From Bacteroidales bacterium (GTDB lineage: Bacteria; Bacteroidota; Bacteroidia; Bacteroidales; UBA932): 64,000 nucleotides of DNA. Of the stretch, positions 35,833-45,900 are shown piece after piece. Location of the stretch: contig JAFPVJ010000012.1 in assembly GCA_017400135.1 (NCBI GenBank), positions 124,001-188,000 of the forward strand. The letters run 5' to 3'. Position 1 is the stretch's first letter; each line of letters begins with the position of its first letter. The translations under genes and the position numbers were made by a program. The notes beneath the pieces were generated by a model. The model saw nothing but the letters and a program-made list of their open reading frames with translations. It ran no database searches and was not told where the DNA came from.

Positions 35833-38625
35833 TCAATTGCCACAGACGTTTCCTTCGAACGTGCAGTTACCGGCTTTGCTGGTGGCAAGGGTGATGTATT
35901 GGGCGAAATTGTCCGGAGTCAGGGTGACAACCACATGGTCGGCATCCACCGTCAGCGGGCCGACCTTTCCACCCACCTTGCAGTTCTTGATCGTTACGGC
36001 CTTGCTGTTGGCATTGCCGAGGATGGCGCCCATGTAGATGGTGCTGGCCTTGATCATGTCGGACAGGATGGATCCATAGTTCTCGCAGGCGTCGATGGTG
36101 ATGGGGTTGTTGGACTGGCCCAGGATGCCGGCGGCATAGCCATGGGTCGTGTCGCCCGCCTTGTCGAAGACGATGTCACCCCGGTTGATGCAGCGGGTGA
36201 ACACGTCGTCGGTGCTGCCGGCGGAGCAGATGCCACCGATGCGGCTGTTGCTGGCTTTCACGTCCAAACCGGAAATCTTACCCTCGTTGACGCAATCCTC
36301 GACCTTGGTTTTCGCATTGGCGGAAGCCACGATGCCGGCGAGACGGGTGGCTTCGGCGGCGATCGCCACCTTGTTGGTGCAGTTCTGGATGAAGTTGAAG
36401 TTCTTGCCGTCCGAGAAACCTACGATACCGGCCACGGAAAGACCGTTGCCGCCATTGTTGGCGTTGACGGAGTTCTTGGACGTGATGGAACCCTCGTTCA
36501 CGCAGTTCTTGACGTAGCTGGCGAAGTCTCCTTCCGCCGTATACATCTCGCCCACGATGCCGGCCAGGCACTCGCGGGTGGCGTCCTTGGCCGCTGTCAA
36601 GCTCATCGTGGCCTTGTTCGTACAGCCTTCTATGGTGGAGTTGAGCGCGAATCCGGCCACGCCGCCGATGAAGGACATCGCGGCGCTCTGTCCTTCGAAG
36701 ACGGCCTTCGGGCCGATGACGACGTTCTTCACGGTCGCACCGTTGAGGATGCCGAAGAGGCCTGCCGCATAGCCTGCGGGGGCGTCGGCAGGGACGCTGA
36801 CCTTGAAGTTGTCCACGGTGTGTCCCCGGCCGTCAAAGACGCCCGTGAAGGGGACGTCACCCGTCGTGATGACACCGGCGTTGGTCACGGAACCCGTTCC
36901 GATGGGCGTCCAGTCCTCGCCGCCGAGGTCGATGTCGGCGCCCAGGACGAGCACGCCGTCCACGAGGAATTTGCTCACGTCGCCTCCGGTCTTCACCAGT
37001 TCGGCGAATTCCTTCAGGTCGGCGGCCGTGCCAATGCCTTCCACGGTCGGCGCAGGAGCGCCGTCCCAAGTCAGGTCGGTGATCTTCGCCCGGTTGGCAT
37101 CAGAAACGACTCCGATGTAATCGGTGAAGTTGCCGGCATTGACATCGATCATCTCGTGGTTGCCGTCTGCCTTGTAAGTTCCGAGCTTGCCACCCACGGT
37201 GACGCCGCTGATGGAGGTGAACTTGCTGAGGTTGGCGCCGATGAGGCCCTTGTAATTGCTGATCGCGGCGATGACGGTACCCGTGTTCCGGCCGCCCCGC
37301 AGGACGATGCCGTCATCGTTGAAGAAACCGATGATGGCGCCGGCGTGGGTGTTGGATTCCGTTACCGTGAGGTTTCCGTTGTTCACGAGACCGTCGGCTA
37401 CGGCATTCTTGTAGAGGACGGAAACGACATTGCCGATACGGCCGTTGGAGAAAGTGCTCACCTGGTTGGCGTTGTTCGTACAGTTCAGGAAGTGGCCACC
37501 GAAGTTGGCCGTGGCGACGATACCGGAAGAACGGCCCAGCTTTGCGTTGATTTCTCCGTTGTTCACGCAGTTTTCGATATTGTTCGCGGAGTCATCCTGC
37601 GAGGTGGTAACGAAACCGGCGATACCGCCGTACATGGCACCGGCGGCGCCGTTGGCCGTGTTCTTTCCGCAATCTGCATTGACGATGAGGTTGGTCGTGC
37701 AGTCCTTGATGGTGCTGGTGCCGCTTCCCGTATTGAACACGAAGCCGGCGATGCCGCCCAAGGCGAAGCGTTTCGAGTCTCCGGTACCGGCGGAAGTGAT
37801 CTTTCCGCTGACTTTCACGTTCTGGATCGTGGAGGAAATAGCCGTTCCCACGAGGACGCCGGCGTCTGCCTGACCCTCGGCGGAAATGTTGAGGTCGGTC
37901 TCGATGTTCAGGTTCCTGACGGTCGCACCGTCCAGTACGCCGAAGAGGCCGAAGGTGCCGTTGGCGGGAACCTTGACGGTCGGCTTGAAGCCCCGGATGG
38001 TATGGCCGCCGCCATCGAACACGCCCTTGAAGGCGATTCCGGTGTAGGCGCCGGCATAGTTGCCGTTGCTGACAGTTTCGGGATTGCCGATGGGCGTCCA
38101 CTCCTGGCATTCGGACAGGTCGATGTCGGCGAGCAGTTCGATTTCCTTGGAAGCGTTCTGCCAGCGGGTCGTGCCTTCATTCTCGTTCACAGCCTGGACG
38201 AACTTCAGGAACTCATCCACGTCCGGAATGCCCCCGATACTCGCGGAGGGATCGTAAGGGACGGTGTAGCCGAGCTGGGTGATGGGAACGACGTAGGACT
38301 TGCCGCCACCGGAGAAGACGATCTCGCCGGATCGGGGAGCGACATCCGTCTTGTCGTTGATGTACGTGCTTTCTACCGTGAAGCTGACGATGGCATTGCC
38401 GCTGCCAAAGATGGGATCGGCCTTGACCCAGGCCGGTGTCACGACGATCCAGTTTGCATTGGTCGTCAGGTTCAGGACCTGCTCGTCAGGATCCATGCAG
38501 GGCACCTCGTTCAGGGCTGCCGGATCTGAAGAAAAGGTAATCTGCTGTTCGGCTTCCTTGACGCAGGAAGAGGCCGCCATCAAAGCCAAGATGGATGCGC
38601 AGATCAGTTTTGCAATGGTTTTCAT
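35833..38625 (-). CDS. GLUG-repeat surface lipoprotein
   Basis: 930 residues from the ATG at 38625 (MKTIAKLICASILALMAASSC). After an N-terminal BACON-like domain (about 25-115) come two long modules, each opened by LLADIDLSECQEWTPIG or LGADIDLGGEDWTPIG, then FDGGGHTIRGF/FDGRGHTVDNF, and many GLUG-type turns such as GTFGLFGVLDGATVRNLNI. Such repeats form a right-handed beta-helix or beta-roll used for adhesion or glycan binding. The neighbouring glycosidase carries one copy of the same module (LLNDIDASTIQEWIPVG). No catalytic motif. Coupled to the next gene by TGATATG. Confidence 0.75.
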   Translation of the reverse strand: MKTIAKLICASILALMAASSCVKEAEQQITFSSDPAALNEVPCMDPDEQVLNLTTNANWIVVTPAWVKADPIFGSGNAIVSFTVESTYINDKTDVAPRSGEIVFSGGGKSYVVPITQLGYTVPYDPSASIGGIPDVDEFLKFVQAVNENEGTTRWQNASKEIELLADIDLSECQEWTPIGNPETVSNGNYAGAYTGIAFKGVFDGGGHTIRGFKPTVKVPANGTFGLFGVLDGATVRNLNIETDLNISAEGQADAGVLVGTAISSTIQNVKVSGKITSAGTGDSKRFALGGIAGFVFNTGSGTSTIKDCTTNLIVNADCGKNTANGAAGAMYGGIAGFVTTSQDDSANNIENCVNNGEINAKLGRSSGIVATANFGGHFLNCTNNANQVSTFSNGRIGNVVSVLYKNAVADGLVNNGNLTVTESNTHAGAIIGFFNDDGIVLRGGRNTGTVIAAISNYKGLIGANLSKFTSISGVTVGGKLGTYKADGNHEMIDVNAGNFTDYIGVVSDANRAKITDLTWDGAPAPTVEGIGTAADLKEFAELVKTGGDVSKFLVDGVLVLGADIDLGGEDWTPIGTGSVTNAGVITTGDVPFTGVFDGRGHTVDNFKVSVPADAPAGYAAGLFGILNGATVKNVVIGPKAVFEGQSAAMSFIGGVAGFALNSTIEGCTNKATMSLTAAKDATRECLAGIVGEMYTAEGDFASYVKNCVNEGSITSKNSVNANNGGNGLSVAGIVGFSDGKNFNFIQNCTNKVAIAAEATRLAGIVASANAKTKVEDCVNEGKISGLDVKASNSRIGGICSAGSTDDVFTRCINRGDIVFDKAGDTTHGYAAGILGQSNNPITIDACENYGSILSDMIKASTIYMGAILGNANSKAVTIKNCKVGGKVGPLTVDADHVVVTLTPDNFAQYITLATSKAGNCTFEGNVCGN

Positions 38626-38642
38626 ATAGTTTTTATTATTAA

Positions 38643-41051
38643 TTATTTCTGTCTTACAAGCATATAGTTGAGACAACTTCGTTCGCCTTTGGAGTCGGAG
38701 ACGCGATTGACGGTCTTGCCGGAGGAGGTCACCGGATCATAAACCCACATACAGGAGGAACCGCCGCCGTCGAAACGGGTCATGTTCCAGCCGCCGAGTT
38801 TTTGGGCGATGCGGAACATTTCGTATCCCTTCACACCGTAGGAATAATCAGCCTGGCGACCGTCCACCTCCACCAGCCACACGGTCTTGCGATCCTGGCT
38901 CACGACGGGGAAGGTCATGGGATCGTAGGTGGTATAGAGGTTGTTGCCCGTCGGCGGGGTATTGCTGCCGTCGCTGCCGTTCTCCATCAAGCGGTACATG
39001 CTGCTGTTCTGGGTGAAGATGGGCTTGGTTTCCCCGTCGATGGACATGTCGAACTTCAGCCGGACCGTGTCCCCCGCTTTCAGCGAAGAAAGGAGGGTCT
39101 GGGCGGTGGAACCGCTGACGGCAAACCCCACTTCGTTCGCGGAAGAGAGATAAGGAGCGGCGGCCAGGGGCGTCCCGGTACCGTCGTGCAGGGTCTTCAC
39201 GACCGCTTCTGCCCAGCCGGTATTCAGCTTTACGGGGCCTTCCTTGTACTCCGCCACCACATACAGGACGTCCTTCGCAAGCGGGTTCGTGATGCCCGGT
39301 TTCGACGGATGCGGAACCTGCTTGTAGCGGCTGGTGTACATGTTGAGGGCATATTTCGCGGAGGCGTGGCGCAGGATGGTGTCGTTCACCGACGAGATGG
39401 CGTAGGACTTGCCGCCGGCCTCGAGCGTCGCGCTCAGGGACTTCTTGCCGCAAGATGCCGTGCCGTCGGTAAAGACGGTCAGCGCCCACGCGTGGTTGAC
39501 CAGCGCGCCGGACACGGCCGGGTTGTTGACATACACGGGTTCGCCTTCCTCCACGTGGTAGCCGCGGGAGATGCCGTCGTTGGAATCGAAGAAACCGGTG
39601 TTGATGCCGGCGAGTATGTTCTGGCCCTCCGAACGCCTCCGGGAGCAAACTTCAGACAAAGTCTCGCGGAGATTCTTGCCGTTGTTGCTGTTGTTGTTGG
39701 CGTTGGGATTGGGCACCTGTTCGTCGGCATAGGCGGTGGTCAGTTCGATCTCGGGATTGCCCAGGTCGATTTGCAGCACGTGCATGTGGCGGGGCATGCC
39801 GATGAAGGAACAATGGATGTATTTTACGCCGGCGTGCAGCTGTTTCTCTTCCAGGACATCCCAGTCGTAATAGGTATCTTGCGTCCAGTCCACGGTGTTT
39901 TCCTCCAGCTTGTAGGCGCTGGCGGGGTAAACGGCCGTGGCGTGGACGGAAGCCCGCCCATTGACGGATCCGTAGCCGAAATTGCCGGTGAACTTGTCGG
40001 CGGTGGCATTGAAGGCACAACCCCAGGCGGGGCCGAAGTCGGCTGATGCGACGCCCGTAACGGCGCCGTTGTTGGTGCAGCCGAGGACCTTCCCCTCGTT
40101 GTAACCCACCAGTCCGGCGATGCGGCAAGGGAAAGAGGCGGAGATGGCGCCGTCGTTCACGCAAGCTTTCTTTTTCGACTCTGCATCGCCAAGCAGCGAT
40201 GCCGCATCCGTTTTTCCGCAGAGACCGCCCATGCACAGGGATGCGGAGCCGGCAGTCACGTTCAGCGCCGCTTTGTTGGTCACGCCGGTGAGCGTGACGC
40301 CGACCGCGTTCCCAACGATGCCGCCGAGGGTGCCGGAGGCGTTACCCTTGCAGGTCACGACGCTTCCTTCGGAGCCGAAGACGAGATTGGATATCCTGGA
40401 ATTCCTGGCATAGCCGAGGAAACCGGCATCGGGATACTTGTCCGTATCCACCGTCCAGTGCACGTTCCTGATGGCGTGTCCCTTGCCGTCGAAATACTCG
40501 CGGAACGGGTTGTCTTTCGTCCCCACGGGAATCCATTCCTGGATGGTGGAGGCGTCGATGTCGTTCAAAAGCGTTACGACCCCGTCCACCATATAAGGAC
40601 TCACGGCACCGCCGTTGTTGACGGCGGAAGCGAAGGCCAGGAGGTCTTCGGCGCTGGAGATGCCTTTGACCGCGGGTTCCCCGCTGCCGGCAGCCTGGAT
40701 CAGTTCCACGGTCTCTTTCTTCCCACCCAGGGTGCTGACTCTGACTGTCGCCGAACGCTGTTCGGTGGACGTGTTCTCCGAAACGGAGACCTTGACGGTG
40801 ACCGCGCTTTCAGAGCCGGTCCCCTTGACAGTCAGCAGCTTGGCCCAGGATTGGTCGACAGCGGCCATCCAGTCTTCGGAACTGAGTACGCTGAATGCGA
40901 CCTGACCTCCCGGGGCCTCCACCGTCAATGAAGACGGAGAGACCTCGAAACGGACGGCTGCGGGTTCCGTCACTTTGCCGCACGCCTCCGAGAAGGAGAG
41001 GGCGGCAAAGAGAAGGAACAGCGTTTCCAGGATCAGGCGAATGTGCTTCAT
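38643..41051 (-). CDS. Phosphodiester glycosidase (NAGPA type) with BACON and GLUG modules
   Basis: 802 residues. Signal peptide with Cys24, a BACON-like domain (about 33-120) and a GLUG module (about 130-380). The C-terminal half is a NAGPA (uncovering enzyme-like) domain with GINTGFFDSNDGISRGYHV near residue 485 and TRFDGGGSSCMWVYD near residue 757. NAGPA enzymes split the phosphodiester between a sugar C1 and another alcohol, as in mannose-6-phosphate uncovering or removal of sugar-1-phosphates. With a GDPD and an acid phosphatase in the same locus, a phosphodiester-linked glycan is the logical substrate. It starts 3 bp after the SusD stop. Confidence 0.85.
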   Translation of the reverse strand: MKHIRLILETLFLLFAALSFSEACGKVTEPAAVRFEVSPSSLTVEAPGGQVAFSVLSSEDWMAAVDQSWAKLLTVKGTGSESAVTVKVSVSENTSTEQRSATVRVSTLGGKKETVELIQAAGSGEPAVKGISSAEDLLAFASAVNNGGAVSPYMVDGVVTLLNDIDASTIQEWIPVGTKDNPFREYFDGKGHAIRNVHWTVDTDKYPDAGFLGYARNSRISNLVFGSEGSVVTCKGNASGTLGGIVGNAVGVTLTGVTNKAALNVTAGSASLCMGGLCGKTDAASLLGDAESKKKACVNDGAISASFPCRIAGLVGYNEGKVLGCTNNGAVTGVASADFGPAWGCAFNATADKFTGNFGYGSVNGRASVHATAVYPASAYKLEENTVDWTQDTYYDWDVLEEKQLHAGVKYIHCSFIGMPRHMHVLQIDLGNPEIELTTAYADEQVPNPNANNNSNNGKNLRETLSEVCSRRRSEGQNILAGINTGFFDSNDGISRGYHVEEGEPVYVNNPAVSGALVNHAWALTVFTDGTASCGKKSLSATLEAGGKSYAISSVNDTILRHASAKYALNMYTSRYKQVPHPSKPGITNPLAKDVLYVVAEYKEGPVKLNTGWAEAVVKTLHDGTGTPLAAAPYLSSANEVGFAVSGSTAQTLLSSLKAGDTVRLKFDMSIDGETKPIFTQNSSMYRLMENGSDGSNTPPTGNNLYTTYDPMTFPVVSQDRKTVWLVEVDGRQADYSYGVKGYEMFRIAQKLGGWNMTRFDGGGSSCMWVYDPVTSSGKTVNRVSDSKGERSCLNYMLVRQK

Positions 41052-41054
41052 GGA

Positions 41055-42920
41055 TTATTCCCAACCGGGGTTCTGGGTTAATTTTCCGTTATAAGCCTGA
41101 ATCTGTCCGAGAGGGACGGGATACAGGTAATCACGATCTTTCCATACATAATCCTCGGCAGCATCCCGGGTGATGTATCCGTGATCTCCGTCAGACAGGG
41201 TGAGCGAATTCGCGCCCACCTGGATGCGGTTCGTCGCCGGGATGGTGGAACTGACGCCCGAAGGCATCTGACCGGAATAGATCAGCAGGTCTTTCTTGCC
41301 GTCGTGGTCGGTGTCATATTCGCCGAGAGCCGGAATGTAGATACCCTTGTAGCCGGGTGTGAGACTGGCAGGATCCAGCGGTGCGGCATCGGCAGACTTG
41401 TTGCCGGCGGCCGTCAGGGGTCCGCCTTCTTTCCAGCGGATCATGTCCCACTGATGGAAACCTTCCGCGAAGAGTTCCACGACCCGCTCGCGGCGCACCT
41501 CGAGGATGGCGGCAAGCATCGGGCCCTGGGCGTTGGGATAGTATTCGGCCATCAGCGGATCGGGCGTGGTGGGGAGCATCAGGTTGGGCATTCCCGCACG
41601 GTCGCGGATCAGCTTGATGGATTTGTCTATCATCGCCTGGGTCAGTTCGCCCAGTTCGGCATAGGCCTCTGCATAGTTCAGCAGGACTTCCGCATAGCGG
41701 ATGTAGGCCCAGTCGGTCGTACTGGTGCTGGCGTTCTCATGGCTGCCGTCGGATACGCCCTTGATGACGCGGTATCCGTTCAGCGTACGGGCGAAGTCCG
41801 TGGTTTCCACGGCGCCCTTCATCGCAGGATCCAGATAGCCGAAATGGCCGGGGGCGTGAAGGGTCTGGGCCATGCGGGGATCTCTCCGCTGGAACTGCTC
41901 GTAGTATTCTTCGGTGGCCCAGCCGCTCCTGTCCTGGATGGGCGTGCCATCGGAACGCAGGTAGTGGTTGACGAAACGCCGGGTCGCGCTGTAGGTTTCG
42001 TTCTTCAAGTCGAACTGGAGTCCGTGGCGGATGGCCAGGGTGACGTCGTAGTGCTTGGCGAAGATGGCCTCAGGATTGCCTTTGAGGTCCTCGAGCTGGA
42101 AGAAGTCGCGATAGGCCTTCCAGTGGGAATCGGTGCTGGTGTTGTACAGGCTGTATTTGCCGGAGGACATCACGCTCTGCGCGGCCTCGGCAGCCTGGCG
42201 CAGGAACCATTCGGCGCTCAGCGTCGTGGTGGAACCATCTGCTTCGACGTAGGTCTCGTCGGCCACACCGTGGTATTTGCGGAAAGTTCCCTCGAACAGG
42301 GCGACGCGGGACTTGAAGGCCATCGCACCGTATTTGTTGATGCGGAAGCAGCCGTCCGTCCAACTGTCGGGCAGTTTCTTCGCGGCAAGGTCGAGGTCTT
42401 CGATGACCTTCTTCATGACATAGCCGCGGGGATCGCGTGCCTGGAAGAGTGCTTCTTCATCGGCGGAGCCTACGACCGTATCATAATAAGGGACGTCTCC
42501 ATAATACTGGACCATCTGATAATAGTACAGGGCCCGGAAGAAGTGCTCGACGCCCTCGTATTTGGTGCGGACCTCTTCGTTCTTGCAGTTGGAGCAGTTC
42601 TCGAAGAACTGGTTGATATGCCTCAGGTAGCCCCAATGGGTCTGGGACCAAAGTCCGGTGGTTGCGTTGGTGCGGGTGCCTTTCTGGATGGCGCTCAGAC
42701 TGCGCCCGATGAAATCGTCACCCTTGATCTCAGCGTAAGCCGTGGCATCATCCAGCAGGGTGGAATACTCGTGGTTGGTCCACAGTTCCAGCTCTTTCTC
42801 GGAAGAGAAGAAATTCTCAGGGGCGAGATTGGTCTCCGGAGTTTTCGTGAGAAAGTCCTCGCAGGCCGTCATGGTCAGAACGACGGCAGATACTGTCAAA
42901 ACTTTGAATATGCTTTTCAT
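41055..42920 (-). CDS. SusD/RagB-type nutrient-binding lipoprotein
   Basis: 621 residues, at the long end of the family. Lipoprotein signal ending VLTMTAC, then EDFLTKTPETNLAPENFFSS. TPR helices show in EGVEHFFRALYYYQMVQYYGDVPYYD, and the C-terminus has YAEVLLNYAEAYAELGELTQAM and ERVVELFAEGFHQWDMIRWK. Partner of the SusC 18 bp upstream. Confidence 0.95.
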   Translation of the reverse strand: MKSIFKVLTVSAVVLTMTACEDFLTKTPETNLAPENFFSSEKELELWTNHEYSTLLDDATAYAEIKGDDFIGRSLSAIQKGTRTNATTGLWSQTHWGYLRHINQFFENCSNCKNEEVRTKYEGVEHFFRALYYYQMVQYYGDVPYYDTVVGSADEEALFQARDPRGYVMKKVIEDLDLAAKKLPDSWTDGCFRINKYGAMAFKSRVALFEGTFRKYHGVADETYVEADGSTTTLSAEWFLRQAAEAAQSVMSSGKYSLYNTSTDSHWKAYRDFFQLEDLKGNPEAIFAKHYDVTLAIRHGLQFDLKNETYSATRRFVNHYLRSDGTPIQDRSGWATEEYYEQFQRRDPRMAQTLHAPGHFGYLDPAMKGAVETTDFARTLNGYRVIKGVSDGSHENASTSTTDWAYIRYAEVLLNYAEAYAELGELTQAMIDKSIKLIRDRAGMPNLMLPTTPDPLMAEYYPNAQGPMLAAILEVRRERVVELFAEGFHQWDMIRWKEGGPLTAAGNKSADAAPLDPASLTPGYKGIYIPALGEYDTDHDGKKDLLIYSGQMPSGVSSTIPATNRIQVGANSLTLSDGDHGYITRDAAEDYVWKDRDYLYPVPLGQIQAYNGKLTQNPGWE

Positions 42921-42938
42921 ATTGCTGTCCTCCCGTAA

Positions 42939-45900
42939 TTAGAATGTAATGTCCACGCCGAAGGTATAGGTCTTGGCATACGGATACAAGCAGTCGCCGT
43001 ATGCGGAGGTCGTCGCCACTTCGGGGTCTACGGTATTGCAGTATTTCTTCATCGGAGACAGATAGAACAGGTTCTCTCCGCTGAAGTAGAGGCGGCACTT
43101 CTGGATGGCCTTGGTCTTGAAAGGGATGCTGTATCCCAGGGTCAGGTTCTTCAGGCGCAGGTAAGCCGCGTTTTGCAGATAGCGGTCGTTGACGACGCTG
43201 TTCTTCACGAGCTGTGCCCGCTGGCGGGGGAAATAGCCGTTGGGGTTGTCCTCCGTCCAGCAGTTCGATTGCAGGGAAGTCGCGATGAACGTGGGCCTTC
43301 TGTAGGAATAGGGACCCCAAAAGTAAACGCAGTTGGAATCCGGATACCAGTCGCATTTGCCCACGCCCTGGAAGAAGGCGCTCAGGTCGAACCCGTACCA
43401 GGAGAAGTCACCCTTCAAGGAATAGCGGTAGCGGGGCAGGCTGTTTCCGATCACGCGGCGGTCGCCGGGATCGTCCAGGGTATTGGAACCCGTGCTGATG
43501 GCCTTCTTGCCGTCCTTCATGTGCTTGTCACCGTCCAGGTTTTCGAACTTCATGTCGCCGGCGAGCACTTTGTTGTAGGGCGCCTTGCAACCGAGTTCCG
43601 CCTTGTTGACGACGCTCAGGTCGTATTCTTCAGCCCAGCTGGCGGCCTCCTCATCGGAGCCGAACAGGCCGATTACGTGGTAGCCCCAGATTTCGCCCAG
43701 CGTCTTGCCGACATAGTTGTCGGTGAGCAGGTTGGTGGGGTTGTTGAACTTGGTGATCTTGGTGATGTTGTCACCCAGGGTGGCGGTGATGCCGTAATGA
43801 AGGGGCTTGCCAGCCACTTTCTTAGCGTCGTGCCAGCTCACGGAAACCTCATAGCCCGTGGTGCGCAGGTCGGCGGCGTTTTCCTTCGGTGCGCTTTCAC
43901 CATACACGTTGGGCAGCGTCATCGCTTTGGTCAGCATGTCCTTGGTGTCCCGGATGTAGGCGTCGGCGGTGATGTTCAGCCGGTCCCTGAAGAATCCGAG
44001 GTCGATACCGGCGTTATAGGAGATGACCGTTTCCCAAGTCAGACCGCTGGAAACGGGGGAGGACATGTTGGCGTTCTGGGCCGCATCGGTCCCGTTGAAG
44101 GTGTATGTCAGCTTGGACAGGGAGATGGTATCGAAATAGTAGTAGTTGCTGACCTGCTGGTTGCCCAGGGTACCATAGCTCAGGCGGAGCTTGGCTTTGT
44201 TCCAGGTATTCTTCAGAGGCGCCCAGAAAGGTTCCTCGCTGATGCGCCAGCCGACGGAAGCGGAAGGGAAGAAGCCCCAGCGGTGATGTTTGGGGAAGCG
44301 GGAGGTTCCGTCATAACGTCCGGAAACCTCAAAGAGGTATCTTTCCGCGTAATTGTAGTTGAGACGCCCGAAGAAACCGAGTGTGCGGTAAGCGCTGTTG
44401 CTCTCGGCAAGGGTTGATATCTCCGTCGCGGAGGCCAGGTTGATGTAGGAGAGCGACTCGCTCAGCGAACCCTTCTGATGTACCGTCAGGTTCGAGGAGC
44501 GGTAGTCGTCGAAGTTGGCACCCAGTGTGGCCGCCAGGTTGTGCCTGCCGAAAGAACCGTCGTAGGAGAAATAGCCGTTAGCTACGTGACCGTCCTGATA
44601 GTAGCGGACTTCGCGGTAGAAGTCATACACGGAACCGTTGCTGAAATAGCCTCCGGTCAGTCCGTTGCCCACATACATACGCTTGTTGGCGTTGTCGTAG
44701 CAGTTGGGCGTGGGAAGGCTGCGGTAGGTATTCACGTTGTCGTTGCGGCGATAGGTATAGTCAGCCACGAATTTCAAGCCCTTCGCAATGCTGAAGGTCA
44801 GGCGGTTGGTCAGGGTGAGGGCGTTCTTGATGCGGGCGTTATGGTTGGCATCGTTGGTCCAGACGCCGCCGCGGCCGCTGAAGAGCGGGGAGGTGGCTCC
44901 GTACATATAGCCCGGCTGGATGTTCACGGTACCGTCGGGATTGAAGGGAACATAGAAGGGTCCGACGTTCTGCGTCGTATTCCACAGGATACCCGCCTCG
45001 ACCAGGCCGGTCTGTCCGTCCTGCTCCCAGAAGCCTCCGTATTGGTAGTTGGCGCGCTCGAAGGCGATGTTGTTGGAATAGTGCAGCCAGGGGGTGATTT
45101 CCGCGTTCAACTTGGAACGGAAGGAATAGTTGTTGACCATGTCCTCGGCGCTCTGGTTGAAGAGACCTTCGCGGTACAGGTAACGGCCGCTCACATAGTA
45201 GTTCATCTTCTTGGTGCCGCCCTTGATGGAAACGTTGTGCTCCGTCTCGGGACGGCTCCTCTTGAACAAGTATCCGTACCAGTCGAAGTTGCCGAGGTAG
45301 AGATAGGTGTTCGTGTGGGTCTCATCGGGGATGACCCAGGGACGCGCGGGATTCTCGGTGACATCGTTCCGGCGGTCATACATCATTTGGATCTGCTCCT
45401 CCGAGAAGGTCCAGGCATTGTTGCCCTGGAAGACCTGGTTGAAGGCGTTGGTCATCATGATGTAGTCGTAGGCGGTGGTCATGAAGTCCGTCGAGGTGGT
45501 GTTGCTGGAGATGGAGTAGCGTCCGTTGTAGTTGATGGACGCACGGCCTTCCTCGCCGGCACCGCTCTTGGTGTTCACCAGGATCACGCCGGCGGAAGCC
45601 TTTGCGCCGTAGATGGCGCAGGCGGAGGCGTCCTTCAGCACGGAGATGCTCTCGATGTCATTCGGATTCACCAGCGTCAGGCTGCCTTCCACGCCATCCA
45701 CCAGGACCAGCGGGCTGCCCGAGTTGAGGGAAACCTTTCCGCGGACGGACATGCTGTATTCGGACGCTTCGATGGAACCGTTGCCGTTCGTGAGGATGAT
45801 GGAAGGATCGGCTCCCTGGAGGGCCATCGCCGTGTTGGTCACGGGACGTTGGTTCAGGGTGGCTCCGTCGATGACGGACACGGCGCCGGTCAGGTTCACT

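Noticed and set aside
38802..40046. Long plus-strand frame opposite the phosphodiester glycosidase gene, and similar long frames opposite other GC-rich genes (for example 35719-38529)
   Set aside because: They are antisense shadows of well-supported genes, with low-complexity Gly, Arg, Val, Asp-rich composition.
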